The notes beneath the pieces are model-generated. The model was not told where the DNA came from, searched no databases, and was given only the letters and a program-made list of their open reading frames with translations. From Rathayibacter caricis DSM 15933 (GTDB lineage Bacteria; Actinomycetota; Actinomycetes; Actinomycetales; Microbacteriaceae), in assembly GCF_003044275.1 (NCBI RefSeq), contig NZ_PZPL01000001.1, positions 2,480,001 to 2,544,000 of the forward strand: DNA of 64,000 nucleotides. The letters are read 5' to 3'. The position numbers and the translations under genes were made by a program. This document shows, piece by piece, positions 36,914 through 48,012 of this stretch. Positions within the stretch are counted from its first letter, which is position 1, and each line of letters opens with the position of its first letter.

Positions 36914-37843
36914 GTGCTCGCCTACATCGTCCGACGCATCCTGCAAGCCGTCCCCGTCCTGATCGGGACGACGTTCCTGATCTACTTCATGGTCTTCGCC
37001 ATGCCGGGGAACCCCCTCCTCGCCCTCTTCGGCGACAAGACCCCGAACGCCGCGCTCCTCGCGCGCCTCGAGGAGCAGTACCACCTGAACGAGCCGTTCA
37101 TCGTGCAGTACCTCTACTACCTCGGCGGCGTCGTCCGCGGCGACTTCGGCATCTCCTTCTCCGGGCAGTCGGTGAACGACATCCTCGCCCGCACCTTCCC
37201 GGTCACGCTCACCCTCGCCATGATGGCGATCGTCATCGAGATCGTCGTCGCTCTCACGATCGGCCTGATCAGCGGACTGCGGAAGGGCTCGTTCTTCGAC
37301 GCCAGCGCGCTCGTCGTCAGCCTCCTCCTCGTGTCGGTGCCGATCTTCGTCCTGTGCTTCATCGCCCAGTCCTTCTTCGCCGTGCAGCTCGGTTGGTTCT
37401 CGCCCACGGTCGGCGGGTCGCCGACGTTCGAGCGGCTCCTGCTGCCCGCCATCGTGCTCGCGCTGTTCGTGGTCGCCTCCGCGATCCGCCTCACGCGCGG
37501 CTCGGTCATCGAGACCGCCGGCTCCGACTTCGTCCGCACCGCCTACAGCAAGGGACTCTCGCGCAAGCGCGTCGTGCCCGTGCACATCCTGCGCAACTCG
37601 CTGATCCCGGTGACGACCCAGTTCGGCGCCGACTTCGGCCTGCTGATCGTCGGTGCGACGGTCACCGAGGGCATCTTCAACGTTCCCGGAGTCGGGAACA
37701 CGCTCTACCAGGCGATCATCCGAGGGGAGCGGCCGACCGTCGTCTCCTTCGTCACGGTCATGGTGCTGTTCTACCTCGTGGTGAACATCCTCGTCGACCT
37801 GCTCTACGCCGTACTCGACCCGAGGATCCGCTATGCCAAATGA
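36914..37843 (+). CDS. Oligopeptide ABC transporter permease (DppB-like)
   Basis: A 309-residue permease with six helices, starting 'MLAYIVRRILQAVPVLIGTT', the typical N-terminus of DppB/OppB. The EAA-loop region reads 'RTAYSKGLSRKRVVPVHILRNSLIPV', and the ending 'VLDPRIRYAK' is standard. With the next permease it forms the membrane channel. GTG start; the stop lies inside the next gene (11-nt overlap). Confidence 0.94.
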   Translation: MLAYIVRRILQAVPVLIGTTFLIYFMVFAMPGNPLLALFGDKTPNAALLARLEEQYHLNEPFIVQYLYYLGGVVRGDFGISFSGQSVNDILARTFPVTLTLAMMAIVIEIVVALTIGLISGLRKGSFFDASALVVSLLLVSVPIFVLCFIAQSFFAVQLGWFSPTVGGSPTFERLLLPAIVLALFVVASAIRLTRGSVIETAGSDFVRTAYSKGLSRKRVVPVHILRNSLIPVTTQFGADFGLLIVGATVTEGIFNVPGVGNTLYQAIIRGERPTVVSFVTVMVLFYLVVNILVDLLYAVLDPRIRYAK

Positions 37844-38795
37844 GATGAACCGCGACGCCCCCCGTCGCATCGATCACTTCGTGGCACCGCTCGAGGAGAC
37901 GCCGATCGCCTCGGTCGACGCCGTCTCGCTCGACGAGAAGCCCAGCAACCTGTGGACCGACGCCTGGCAGGACCTGCGCCGCCGGCCGATGTTCTGGATC
38001 TCGGGCGCGATGATCGTGCTGATCGTCGCGGTCGCGCTGCTCCCCACCCTCTTCACCTCCGTCGACCCGCGGGCGTGCGACCTCGGCTTCAGCAACCAGG
38101 GCCCCGGCGACGGCAGCGTCCTGGGCTTCACGAAGCAGGGCTGCGACGTCTACGCCCGGATCATCCACGGCACGTCGACCTCGCTCACGGTGGGCCTCAT
38201 CGTCATCCTGATCACCACGATCACGGGTGTCATCGGAGGAGCCCTCGCCGGCTTCTTCGGCGGCTGGGTCGACACCGTCATCATGCGCGCGGGCGACATC
38301 TTCTTCTCGATCCCCTACATCCTCGCCGCCGTCGTGATCATGTCGGTCTTCTCGGCGCACCGGAACGTGTTCGTCATCGCCCTGGCGATCGGCGCGTTCG
38401 CGTGGCCGACCACGGCTCGCGTCCTCCGCTCCGAGGTGCTGCGGGTGAAGCAGTCGGACTTCGTCGGGGCCGCGACCGCCACGGGCCTGTCCCGCATGGC
38501 GATCCTGTTCCGCCACGTCATGCCCAACTCCATCGCCCCCGTCATCGTCGTCACGACGATCTCGCTCGGTGCGGCCATCACCGCGGAGGCGACCCTGTCG
38601 TTCCTCGGCGTCGGCCTCCCCGGCTCCGTGATGTCGTGGGGCAACGACATCAGCCAGGCCCAGCGCGACCTGCGGACCAACCCGCAGACGCTGATCTACC
38701 CGTCCGCCGCGCTGACCATCACCGTGCTGAGCTTCATCCTCATGGGCGAGGCCCTGCGCGACGCGCTCGACCCGAAGGCGAGGGCCCTCCGATGA
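37833..38795 (+). CDS. Oligopeptide ABC transporter permease (DppC-like)
   Basis: A 320-residue permease. A cytoplasmic N-terminus of about 60 residues precedes the first helix, followed by a periplasmic segment with a Cys pair and five further helices. The EAA loop reads 'GAATATGLSRMAILFRHVMPNSIAPV', and the end 'GEALRDALDPKARALR' is typical of DppC/OppC. Its ATG overlaps the upstream permease by 11 nt and its TGA overlaps the ATPase ATG (ATGA). Confidence 0.94.
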   Translation: MPNEMNRDAPRRIDHFVAPLEETPIASVDAVSLDEKPSNLWTDAWQDLRRRPMFWISGAMIVLIVAVALLPTLFTSVDPRACDLGFSNQGPGDGSVLGFTKQGCDVYARIIHGTSTSLTVGLIVILITTITGVIGGALAGFFGGWVDTVIMRAGDIFFSIPYILAAVVIMSVFSAHRNVFVIALAIGAFAWPTTARVLRSEVLRVKQSDFVGAATATGLSRMAILFRHVMPNSIAPVIVVTTISLGAAITAEATLSFLGVGLPGSVMSWGNDISQAQRDLRTNPQTLIYPSAALTITVLSFILMGEALRDALDPKARALR

Positions 38796-40519
38796 CCGAC
38801 TCGACCACTCCGAAGGGGCCCCTGCTCCAGGTCACCGACCTCGAGGTCGGCTTCCAGACCGGCAGCGGCCTGGTGCCCGCCCTGCGCGGCGTCAGCCTCA
38901 CGATCGAGCACGGCCAGACCGTCGCCATCGTGGGGGAGTCGGGCTCGGGCAAGTCGACGACCGCCGCGGCGATCATCGGCCTGCTCCCCGGCTCCGGCAA
39001 GGTGACCGGCGGCTCCGTGCTCTTCGACGGGAAGGACCTCGCGAAGGCGACCCGGCCCGAGCTCGAGGACATCCGCGGCCGCCGCATCGGCTACGTCCCG
39101 CAGGATCCGATGTCGAACCTGAACCCGGTCTGGTCGGTCGGCTTCCAGGTCGAGGAGACCATCCGAGCGAACGGTCTCGCGACCGGCCGCAAGGAGGTGC
39201 GCGCCAAGGCGATCGAGGTGCTGCAGAACGCCGGCCTCGCCGACGCCGAGAAGCGCCTGAAGCAGTTCCCGCACCAGTTCTCCGGAGGCATGCGCCAGCG
39301 CGTGCTGATCGGCATCGGCCTGGCCGCGGCCCCGCAGCTCCTCATCGCCGACGAGCCGACCTCGGCCCTCGACGTGACGGTGCAGCGGCGGATCCTCGAT
39401 CACCTCGAGACTCTGACGAGGACCGACGGCACCGCGCTGCTCTTCATCACGCACGACCTGGGCCTCGCCGCCGAGCGCGCCGAGAAGCTCATCGTGATGT
39501 ACAAGGGCCGCATCGTCGAGTCCGGCGCCTCGGTCGAGGTGCTGCAGAACCCGCAGCACCCCTACACGCAGCGCCTGATCGCCGCGGCTCCGAGCCTCGC
39601 GTCGCGCCGCATCCAGTCGACGGCCGGAGCCGCGAAGGAGTCGGTGCCCGGCGAGTCCGCCGCCGTCGCCGAGGTCGACCTCGTCCGCGCGGCGGGCACC
39701 CACGCGGGAGCCCCCACGACGACGAAGCCGATGATCGAGATCGAGAACCTCACCAAGGTGTTCAAGATCCGCCGCGGCGGGCTGAAGGCGGAGGACTTCA
39801 CGGCCGTCGACGACGTCTCGTTCTCGATCCCCAAGGGCACCACCACCGCCCTCGTCGGGGAGTCGGGTTCGGGCAAGTCGACGATCGCGCGCCTCGTGCT
39901 CGGCCTCGAGACCGCCACCAAGGGGGCCATCTCGATCGACGGGCGCCGCACCGAGAAGCTCCGCGGCAAGGAGATGCTGGCGCTGCGCCGCTCGATGCAG
40001 CCGGTGTTCCAGGACCCGTACGGCTCGCTCGACCCGCTGCACAACATCGGCAACACGATCTCGGAGCCCCTCCGGGTGCACAAGGTCGGCGATCGCGCCT
40101 CGCAGCGCGAGCGCGTCTTCGAGCTGCTCGACCAGGTGTCGCTCCCGCGCGTCATCGCGGGCCGCTACCCGAACGAGCTCTCCGGCGGGCAGCGCCAGCG
40201 CGTCGCCATCGCGCGGGCGCTGGCCCTCAAGCCCGAGATCGTCGTGCTCGACGAGGCCGTCTCGGCGCTCGACGTGCTCGTGCAGGCGCAGATCCTCCGC
40301 CTGCTCGCCGATCTGCAGGCCGAGCTCGGGCTGACCTACCTGTTCATCACGCACGACCTCGCCGTGGTCCGCGTCATCGCGGACGACGTCTGCGTGATGC
40401 AGAAGGGCCGCATCGTCGAGCACGCGCCGACCGACACGGTGTTCGACTCGCCGCAGCAGCAGTACACCCGCGAACTGCTCGAGGCGATCCCCGGCGCCGG
40501 GATCGAGTTCGCGGTCTGA
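38792..40519 (+). CDS. Oligopeptide ABC transporter ATPase, fused DppD-DppF type
   Basis: A 575-residue protein with two complete ABC ATPase domains. Domain 1 (about 10-260) has 'GESGSGKST' and 'FSGGMRQR'; domain 2 (about 310-570) has 'GESGSGKST' and 'LSGGQRQR'. Each has an oligopeptide transporter C-terminal extension ('NPQHPYTQRLIAA', 'SPQQQYTRELLEAIPG'). It provides both ATPases of the importer in one chain, so no further subunit is needed. In domain 2 the residues after Walker B read 'LDEAVSALD', with Ala-Val instead of the usual Pro-Thr or Ala. Start ATGA overlaps the permease stop. Confidence 0.94.
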   Translation: MTDSTTPKGPLLQVTDLEVGFQTGSGLVPALRGVSLTIEHGQTVAIVGESGSGKSTTAAAIIGLLPGSGKVTGGSVLFDGKDLAKATRPELEDIRGRRIGYVPQDPMSNLNPVWSVGFQVEETIRANGLATGRKEVRAKAIEVLQNAGLADAEKRLKQFPHQFSGGMRQRVLIGIGLAAAPQLLIADEPTSALDVTVQRRILDHLETLTRTDGTALLFITHDLGLAAERAEKLIVMYKGRIVESGASVEVLQNPQHPYTQRLIAAAPSLASRRIQSTAGAAKESVPGESAAVAEVDLVRAAGTHAGAPTTTKPMIEIENLTKVFKIRRGGLKAEDFTAVDDVSFSIPKGTTTALVGESGSGKSTIARLVLGLETATKGAISIDGRRTEKLRGKEMLALRRSMQPVFQDPYGSLDPLHNIGNTISEPLRVHKVGDRASQRERVFELLDQVSLPRVIAGRYPNELSGGQRQRVAIARALALKPEIVVLDEAVSALDVLVQAQILRLLADLQAELGLTYLFITHDLAVVRVIADDVCVMQKGRIVEHAPTDTVFDSPQQQYTRELLEAIPGAGIEFAV

Positions 40520-40530
40520 TCCACCGCCGC

Positions 40531-40596
40531 GAGGGCCCCGTTCCGCGCCCGAGAATCCCGCTTCCCGCGGGGTGATCGGGCCGGATCGGGGCCCTC
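40531..40596 (+). terminator. Possible terminator after the transporter operon
   Basis: Perfect 10-bp arms (40531-40540 with 40587-40596) enclose a 46-nt loop. The long loop makes this a weak candidate. Confidence 0.3.
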
Positions 40597-40672
40597 CGTC
40601 GTTCCGGAGCGCGCCTGCGGTACGATGGAGGGTCCCCCTTACTGCACGAGAACACGAGACGAGTCCGTTCAC

Positions 40673-42577
<1,905 letters not shown>

Positions 42578-42610
42578 TCCCGCCGGGCGCCCCGCGCGCC
42601 CGCTCGGCTC

Positions 42611-42645
42611 GAGACCGGTCGGAGGTTGCCTCCGGCCGGTCTTCT
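42611..42645 (+). terminator. typA terminator
   Basis: A 14-bp stem (42612-42625 with 42629-42642, one G-U pair) with a 3-nt loop, followed by a pyrimidine-rich run. Confidence 0.7.
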
Positions 42646-42660
42646 GCTTCCCCCCCCCTG

Positions 42661-42754
42661 GCTGGTCGAGTAGCCGCTTCGCGGCGTATCGAGACCCACG
42701 TGCTCCAGGAGCCCCGGATCTCGATACGGCCGTTTCGCGGCCTACTCGATCAGC
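42661..42754. repeat. Microbacteriaceae-type extragenic palindromic repeat, paired copy
   Basis: A 'GCTGGTCGAGTAG..GTATCGAGA' unit (42661-42694) faces an inverted copy (42719-42754). Each unit also has its own internal hairpin. It lies between the convergent typA and efeB genes. Single copies occur at 50765 and 59703. Confidence 0.7.
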
Positions 42755-42775
42755 AGGGAGGGGCGCCCCCTCCGC

Positions 42776-44101
42776 TCAGCCGAACAGCCCCGACCCCACG
42801 AAGTCACCCTCGCCCCGCACCCCGGGCGGCACCGCGAACAGCGCCGACCCCACGTGCTTGATGTACTCGTTCAGCGCATCGTCCGCGAGCGAGCGCTGCA
42901 CCGTGATGAACTGCTCCGGCGACCGCTGGAACGACAGGAAGAACAGCCCCGCGTTCAGGCGCCCGAGCTCGTCGTTCCCGTCGACGAAGTTGTATCCGCG
43001 GCGCAGCAGCCGCGCGCCGTTGTTGACCGACGGATGCGCGAGCCGCACGTGCGACGCCCGGTCGACGAGCGGCGCCCCGGTCGCTCCGGTCGCCGTGAAG
43101 TCCGGCTCGGCGAACTCGTCCCCGCCCGAGAGCGGCGCGCCCGAGCCCTTGCTCCGCCCGATCACCCGCTCCTGCTCGCCGAGCTGGCTCCGGTCCCAGG
43201 TCTCGATGATCATGCGGACCTTGCGGGCCACGAGGTAGCTGCCGCCCACGAGCCAGTCCGGACCGTCCGACTCCTGCACCCAGACGTGCTCCTGGACCGC
43301 GTCCGTCTCCTCCGACTTCACGTTGGCCGTGCCGTCCTTGAAGCCGAAGAGGTTGCGCGGAGTGGCCTGCGCCGTCGACGTCGACGACGTCCGCCCGAAG
43401 CCGAGCTGGGACCAGCGGAGCGACGCCCGGCCGAAGGCGATGCGGCTGAGGTTGCGGATCGCGTGCACCGCGACCTGCGGGTCGTTCGCGCAGGCCTGGA
43501 TGCACAGGTCGCCTCCGCTCGCCGCCGGCACGAGGGCGTCGCCGCGGAAGCGGGGGAGCGTCTCGAGTGCGGGCGGACGACGGGCCGCGAGCCCGAAGCG
43601 GTCGGCGCCGTCCGCGTCGGTGAACACGCCGGGGCCGAAGCCGAAGGTGATCGTCAGCGCCGCGGCGTCGAGCCCGAGCGCTTCGCCCGTGTCGTCCGGA
43701 GGCGCGGTGTCGGGTCCGCCGACCGCGCCCTCCTCGCTGACGTCGAGTCCGCGCGTCAGTCGCGACGCGGCGAGCGTCCAGTCCTGCAGCAGCTCGATCA
43801 GGTCCTCGCGGGTGGTGCCCGACGCGAGATCGAAGGAGGCGAAGTGCAGCCGGTCCTGCGCCGCGGTCGTGATCCCGGCCTGGTTCGAGCCGAAGAACGG
43901 CACCGTGTTCGAGGCGCCGGAGGCGTTCGCGGTCGTCGCGGAGGCGACCGCGACGGTCCCGCCGACGCCCGCGGCGATCCCCGCGGTTCCGGCCGAGACG
44001 AGGCCGAGCAGCCCGCGCCGCGAGAGGCGGCGGGGCTGCTCGACGGGGGCGGCGGAGTCGGGGGAGACGTCCGCCGCGGTGTCCTGCTGGTCGTCGTCCA
44101 T
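42776..44101 (-). CDS. efeB: Dyp-type heme peroxidase EfeB (Tat-exported)
   Basis: A 441-residue DyP peroxidase. A twin-arginine signal 'RRLSRRGLLGLVSAG' (about residues 24-38) plus hydrophobic stretch shows Tat export. 'GFKDGTANVK' is the GxxDG motif with the catalytic Asp, and 'ASHVRLAHP' has the proximal heme His. EfeB works with EfeU and EfeO in ferrous or heme iron uptake. It directly follows efeO (adjacent stop and start). It depends on the Tat system, one component of which (tatB) is encoded at 55267. Confidence 0.93.
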   Translation of the reverse strand: MDDDQQDTAADVSPDSAAPVEQPRRLSRRGLLGLVSAGTAGIAAGVGGTVAVASATTANASGASNTVPFFGSNQAGITTAAQDRLHFASFDLASGTTREDLIELLQDWTLAASRLTRGLDVSEEGAVGGPDTAPPDDTGEALGLDAAALTITFGFGPGVFTDADGADRFGLAARRPPALETLPRFRGDALVPAASGGDLCIQACANDPQVAVHAIRNLSRIAFGRASLRWSQLGFGRTSSTSTAQATPRNLFGFKDGTANVKSEETDAVQEHVWVQESDGPDWLVGGSYLVARKVRMIIETWDRSQLGEQERVIGRSKGSGAPLSGGDEFAEPDFTATGATGAPLVDRASHVRLAHPSVNNGARLLRRGYNFVDGNDELGRLNAGLFFLSFQRSPEQFITVQRSLADDALNEYIKHVGSALFAVPPGVRGEGDFVGSGLFG

Positions 44102-45358
44102 CTACTCCGCGGGCTCCTCGACGCCGAGCACCGTGTGGGTGAGCTGCGACAGCGGCTCCGAGAGGGCGTTCACCTGGTCCGAGAGCTCCTTCTTCTGCTC
44201 ATCGGTCACCGAGGAGTAGGGCGCGAAGCCTGCGTCGATCGAGCCGTACTGCGCGAGCAGCGTGTCGAGTGCGGTGAACTGCTCCGTGATGTCGGCGGTC
44301 AGTGCGGCGCCCTCGTCGCCCGAGGCTGTCGCGATCGGCTCGACGTTGCCGAAGGCGACCTCCGCACCCTGGACGTTGGCGGCGAAGTCCATCAGGTCGG
44401 TTCCCGACCACCAGTCCTCCTCGCCGGTGATCTTGCCCGCGGCGACCTCGTCGAGCAGGCCGATGGCGCCGTTCGAGATGTCACCGACCGAGACGGTGAA
44501 GTCGTCGGCGTTCACGAGGTCGTAGAGGCTCTGCACGTCGTCCACGAGCCCCTGGCCGAACTCGGCGCGCTGCTCCGGGGTCGACGGCGCCCAGTCGAGG
44601 TAGGCGCTCGTGCCGTCGGAGTTGAGCGCGTCCTGCGCCGGGACCCAGAGGTCCTTCTCGATGCGGTGGAAGCCGGTCCAGTCCAGGCCCTCGGCGACGG
44701 CGTCGACCTCGCGGTAGTCGATCTTCGGGTCGAGGTCGCCGAACGCCTCCGCGGTGGGCTCGATGCGCTCGTAGAAGACGCGTGTCGACGCGAAGAGGCC
44801 GCGCGCCGTCTCGTCGTCGCCGGCCACGTAGGCGTCGCTGAAAGCCTGCACAGCGGGGAGGAGCTCGCCCGCCTGCGACTTCACGTAGGCGACGTAGTTG
44901 GTCACGGCCGCCTCCGTCGCCGCCTTCTCGTCCGCGGACTGCTCGGTGGCCTCACCGGTGACGGTGAACTCGGACAGGCCGATGGGAGCGCCGACCTGCT
45001 GGAACTTGCAGGCCGTGTAGTACGTGCCGGGCTCGAGCTGGGCGACGTAGGACACGGTCTGCCCGGGCGTCACGTTCTCCTTCTCGCCGACGATCCGCAG
45101 CTTGTCGTCCGCGAGGATCTCGAACTCGTTGACGTCCGTGCCCTCGTTCGCGAGCGAGAAGGTCACCGCTCCGGCCGAGGCGGTCGCGGCCGAGACGTCG
45201 CAGGCCTCGTCGCTGATGGCGACGTCGAGCGCCGCCGAGGAGGAGGCGGCCGAGTTCGGCACGCAGCCGGAGAGCGCGAACGCGAGGACTCCGGCACCGG
45301 CGAGGCCGGAGACGAGGCGGGGGAGCGGGGAACGGCGGGGGACTGCGCGCGAGGGCAT
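44102..45358 (-). CDS. efeO: Iron uptake lipoprotein EfeO
   Basis: A 418-residue lipoprotein. Lipobox 'FALSGC' at about residue 32. An N-terminal cupredoxin-like domain (about 45-140) is followed by a C-terminal imelysin/M75-like helical domain with the 'HRIEKDLW' (HxxE) motif. It hands iron to the EfeU permease. The ATG at 45358 has a CAGGAGA site. It is 40 nt after efeU and abuts efeB. Confidence 0.93.
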   Translation of the reverse strand: MPSRAVPRRSPLPRLVSGLAGAGVLAFALSGCVPNSAASSSAALDVAISDEACDVSAATASAGAVTFSLANEGTDVNEFEILADDKLRIVGEKENVTPGQTVSYVAQLEPGTYYTACKFQQVGAPIGLSEFTVTGEATEQSADEKAATEAAVTNYVAYVKSQAGELLPAVQAFSDAYVAGDDETARGLFASTRVFYERIEPTAEAFGDLDPKIDYREVDAVAEGLDWTGFHRIEKDLWVPAQDALNSDGTSAYLDWAPSTPEQRAEFGQGLVDDVQSLYDLVNADDFTVSVGDISNGAIGLLDEVAAGKITGEEDWWSGTDLMDFAANVQGAEVAFGNVEPIATASGDEGAALTADITEQFTALDTLLAQYGSIDAGFAPYSSVTDEQKKELSDQVNALSEPLSQLTHTVLGVEEPAE

Positions 45359-45398
45359 GGTTCTCCTGGAGTAGGGGGTGGAACCGGCGGTGCCGGGA

Positions 45399-46265
45399 TC
45401 AGACGGAGGTGCGAACGGGAGTCGCGACCGGGGCCGCGCTGCCCCGACGCGGCCGGCGGAGCCGGACCTGGCGGACGAAGAGGGCGCCGACGACGACGAG
45501 GTACGCGAGCCAGGCGGTGAACTGCAGCGCGGTCGGCTCCGGCGTGTAGTTGAAGAGCCCACCGAGGATCGCGGAGATCGGTGCCGGCAGCACCGCACCG
45601 AGGCTGAACAGCGGGGCGCCCCAGCCGGGCAGGAGCGACGCCTCCTGCAGGTCTCCGACGCCGTACGAGAGCACGCCCGCCGCGACCACGATCAGGAAGC
45701 CGCCCGTCCAGGTGAAGAACCGGCCGAGATCGATCCGGACGAAGCCGCGGAAGATCAGGTACGCGATGACGACCGCCGAGAGGATGCCCAGGAGGGCGCC
45801 GATCGTGCCGGTCCAGGCCTCCGCCCCGGAGGAGGCGCTGCTCGAGGAGACGCTGGCCCAGACGAACAGGGCGGTCTCGATCCCCTCGCGGCCGACGCTC
45901 ACGAAGCCGAGCACGACGATCCCGAGGGCGGATCCGCCGACGGCGGCGTCGAGCCGCGACTCCAGCTCGCCCTTGAGGCTCCGGGCGTTCGCGCCCATCC
46001 AGAAGATCATCCAGGTGACGAGGCCGACCGCCAGGATCGACAGCCCGCCGCCGAGCAGCTCCTGCGCCTGGAACGACAGCCCGTAGGGGCCCCAGGTCAG
46101 GATCGCCCCGGTCACGAGCGAGATCGCGACGGCCGCGGCGATGCCGGTCCACAGGCGTGGCAGCACGTCGCGGCGCCCGAGCTTCGTCAGGTACGCGACG
46201 AGGATGCCGACCACGAGGCCGGCTTCGAGGCCTTCGCGGAGGCCGATGAGGTAATTTGCGAGCAC
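45399..46265 (-). CDS. efeU: Iron permease EfeU (FTR1 family)
   Basis: A 288-residue seven-helix permease. The two REGLE-type iron motifs are present: 'LREGLEAGL' near the N-terminus and 'GREGIETAL' near residue 150. I start at GTG 46265, giving '[16 protein letters not shown]', the standard FTR1 N-terminus, rather than the in-frame start further upstream that would run into the operator. It leads the efeU-efeO-efeB operon, and a DtxR-type iron box lies 63-80 nt upstream. Confidence 0.93.
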   Translation of the reverse strand: MLANYLIGLREGLEAGLVVGILVAYLTKLGRRDVLPRLWTGIAAAVAISLVTGAILTWGPYGLSFQAQELLGGGLSILAVGLVTWMIFWMGANARSLKGELESRLDAAVGGSALGIVVLGFVSVGREGIETALFVWASVSSSSASSGAEAWTGTIGALLGILSAVVIAYLIFRGFVRIDLGRFFTWTGGFLIVVAAGVLSYGVGDLQEASLLPGWGAPLFSLGAVLPAPISAILGGLFNYTPEPTALQFTAWLAYLVVVGALFVRQVRLRRPRRGSAAPVATPVRTSV

Positions 46266-46327
46266 GCGTGTTCTCTCGGTCGATCGCGGGAGGGGTGGGA
46301 CGACCCCCGCCCCGGGCCTCATCCTTC

Positions 46328-46345
46328 GGTAAGCCTTGCCTTACC
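46328..46345. promoter_or_regulatory. DtxR/IdeR-type iron box of efeUOB
   Basis: GGTAAGCCTTGCCTTACC: perfect 6-bp arms (GGTAAG/CTTACC) with a 6-nt spacer; the whole resembles the DtxR consensus with TAAGGC/GCTTACC on the minus strand. It lies upstream of efeU and also upstream of the divergent deacetylase gene. Repression by iron-loaded DtxR is inferred. Confidence 0.7.
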
Positions 46346-46427
46346 GGAGTCGACTGTAGTGCGCCGCCCGAGCGCCTGTCCAGAAGCGCGCCGGGTGCGC
46401 ATCCGCGTGCCGGACGGAAGGTGGAGT

Positions 46428-47651
46428 GTGGACGCGAGCCCAGCTGGAGTGCACGAGAGGGTCGTCGCGGTCCACGCGCACCCCGACGACGAGACCCTGA
46501 CCATGGGCGGCACCCTCGCCCGCCTCGCCGCGCAGGGAGCGGCGGTCACCGTCGTCACCGCCACGCGCGGCGAGTGCGGAGAGGTGATCCCCGAGGACCT
46601 CGCGGCGCTCGAGGGCTCCGACGAGCTCGCCTCGCACCGCACGACCGAGCTCGTCGTGGCGCTGACGGCCCTCGGAGTCGCGGATCACCGCTTCCTCGGA
46701 GCCGAGAACGCCCGCGCGCGGGGCGCCGCTCCGCGCGTCTACCGCGACTCCGGCATGCAGTGGGGCCCCGGCCGCGTGCCGGTCCCGCTCGAGCCCGTGC
46801 ATCCCGCAGCCTTCACGGCCGCTCCGGAGGAGGAGGAGATCGCCGATCTCGTCGCCGTCCTCCAGCAGACCCGCGCGGGCGTCGTGCTGTCCTACGACGC
46901 GGGGGGCGGCTACGGCCACCCCGATCACGTGCGTGCGGCGAGCGTCGCGCGCCGAGCCGCCGAGCTGCTCGGGATCCGCTACCTCGCGGTCCTGCCCGAG
47001 GGGACGCCTCCCGAGGACGGCGACGTCGTCATCGAGCTCGGCGACGAGGACTACGCCCGCAAGCGCGCCGCACTGCAGGCGCACGCCACGCAGATCGTGG
47101 TGGAGGGCGAGTCGGCCCGGCTCTCCAGCGGCCCGGCCTTCCCCGTCGGCGGCGTGGAGCGCTTCCGTCCGGCGCCCGCTCTCGCCGCGTCGCCGGACGC
47201 GCCCGTTCCGGAGGAACGGCCCGACCTCCGCTCCCGCGTCGTCTCGGGCGTGCTCTCGGTGCTCGTCGGCGCCGTCGTCGGAGCGATCACCACCATCGCC
47301 CACCAGAGCACCGTCGTCGTCGGCGACGCAGTCCTGCCGCTCGGGCTGGTGGCGTCGCTCGCCGCGGTGCTCCTCCTCCTCCTGGGGCTCCGCCTCGTGA
47401 TGATCGACCGCTTCGTCGCGTTCTGCGCGGCCATGGGGCTCCTCGGTGTCATCGGCCTGCTGGCGCTGCGCAGTGCGGGAGGCTCGGTGCTGGTCCCCGC
47501 GAACGGCCTCGGCGTCGTGTGGACCTTCGCCCCCGGCCTGATCGCGCTGGTCGTGATCGCCTGGCCGCGCCTGCGCCCCACACCCCCGACGCCTCCTGCA
47601 CCCGAGGCGGAGCCTGCGGGACTCGACGCCCCGTCGCTCCGCGTACGATAG
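46428..47651 (+). CDS. MshB-like PIG-L deacetylase fused to a four-helix membrane domain
   Basis: A 407-residue protein. The N-terminal PIG-L/LmbE deacetylase (about 1-260) has the Zn motif '[12 protein letters not shown]' and '[13 protein letters not shown]', as in MshB, which deacetylates GlcNAc-inositol in mycothiol synthesis. The C-terminal ~130 residues are four membrane helices ending in a Pro-rich tail, reminiscent of the small DUF6113-type membrane proteins that sit next to mshB in other actinobacteria, so this may be a fusion. GTG 46428 has a GGAAGG site. fdxA follows 29 nt after its stop. Confidence 0.82.
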   Translation: MDASPAGVHERVVAVHAHPDDETLTMGGTLARLAAQGAAVTVVTATRGECGEVIPEDLAALEGSDELASHRTTELVVALTALGVADHRFLGAENARARGAAPRVYRDSGMQWGPGRVPVPLEPVHPAAFTAAPEEEEIADLVAVLQQTRAGVVLSYDAGGGYGHPDHVRAASVARRAAELLGIRYLAVLPEGTPPEDGDVVIELGDEDYARKRAALQAHATQIVVEGESARLSSGPAFPVGGVERFRPAPALAASPDAPVPEERPDLRSRVVSGVLSVLVGAVVGAITTIAHQSTVVVGDAVLPLGLVASLAAVLLLLLGLRLVMIDRFVAFCAAMGLLGVIGLLALRSAGGSVLVPANGLGVVWTFAPGLIALVVIAWPRLRPTPPTPPAPEAEPAGLDAPSLRVR

Positions 47652-47680
47652 AAGCCTCTGTTCGAAGGGACGCCACGACC

Positions 47681-48001
47681 GTGACCTACGTGATCGCACT
47701 TCCGTGCGTCGATGTCAAAGACCGCGCCTGCATCGACGAATGCCCGGTCGACTGCATCTACGAAGGCGAGCGCTCGCTCTACATCCACCCCGACGAGTGC
47801 GTCGACTGCGGTGCCTGCGAGCCGGTCTGCCCCGTCGAGGCGATCTACTACGAGGACGACCTCCCCGAGGAGTGGTCCGACTACTACAAGGCGAACGTCG
47901 AGTTCTTCGACGAGATCGGCTCCCCGGGCGGAGCCGCCAAGATCGGCGTGATCGCGAAGGACCACCCGGTCATCGCGGTGCTGCCGCCCCAGGGCCACTG
48001 A
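47681..48001 (+). CDS. fdxA: Ferredoxin (7Fe/8Fe type)
   Basis: A 106-residue FdxA-type ferredoxin. 'CIDECPVDC' and '[12 protein letters not shown]' supply the cluster cysteines. In the first motif the arrangement C..x..C..x3..C with an extra upstream Cys fits the [3Fe-4S][4Fe-4S] type. The C-terminal extension is acidic. GTG start. A TACGAT -10 (47644-47649) overlaps the end of the deacetylase gene, so it has its own promoter. It carries electrons in reactions not identified here. Confidence 0.95.
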   Translation: MTYVIALPCVDVKDRACIDECPVDCIYEGERSLYIHPDECVDCGACEPVCPVEAIYYEDDLPEEWSDYYKANVEFFDEIGSPGGAAKIGVIAKDHPVIAVLPPQGH

Positions 48002-48012
48002 GCGGCCCTCCG

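Noticed and set aside
42661..42754. Paired palindromic repeat as an insertion-sequence remnant
   Set aside because: No transposase fragment or target duplication is visible, and single copies of the same unit occur at two other gene ends.
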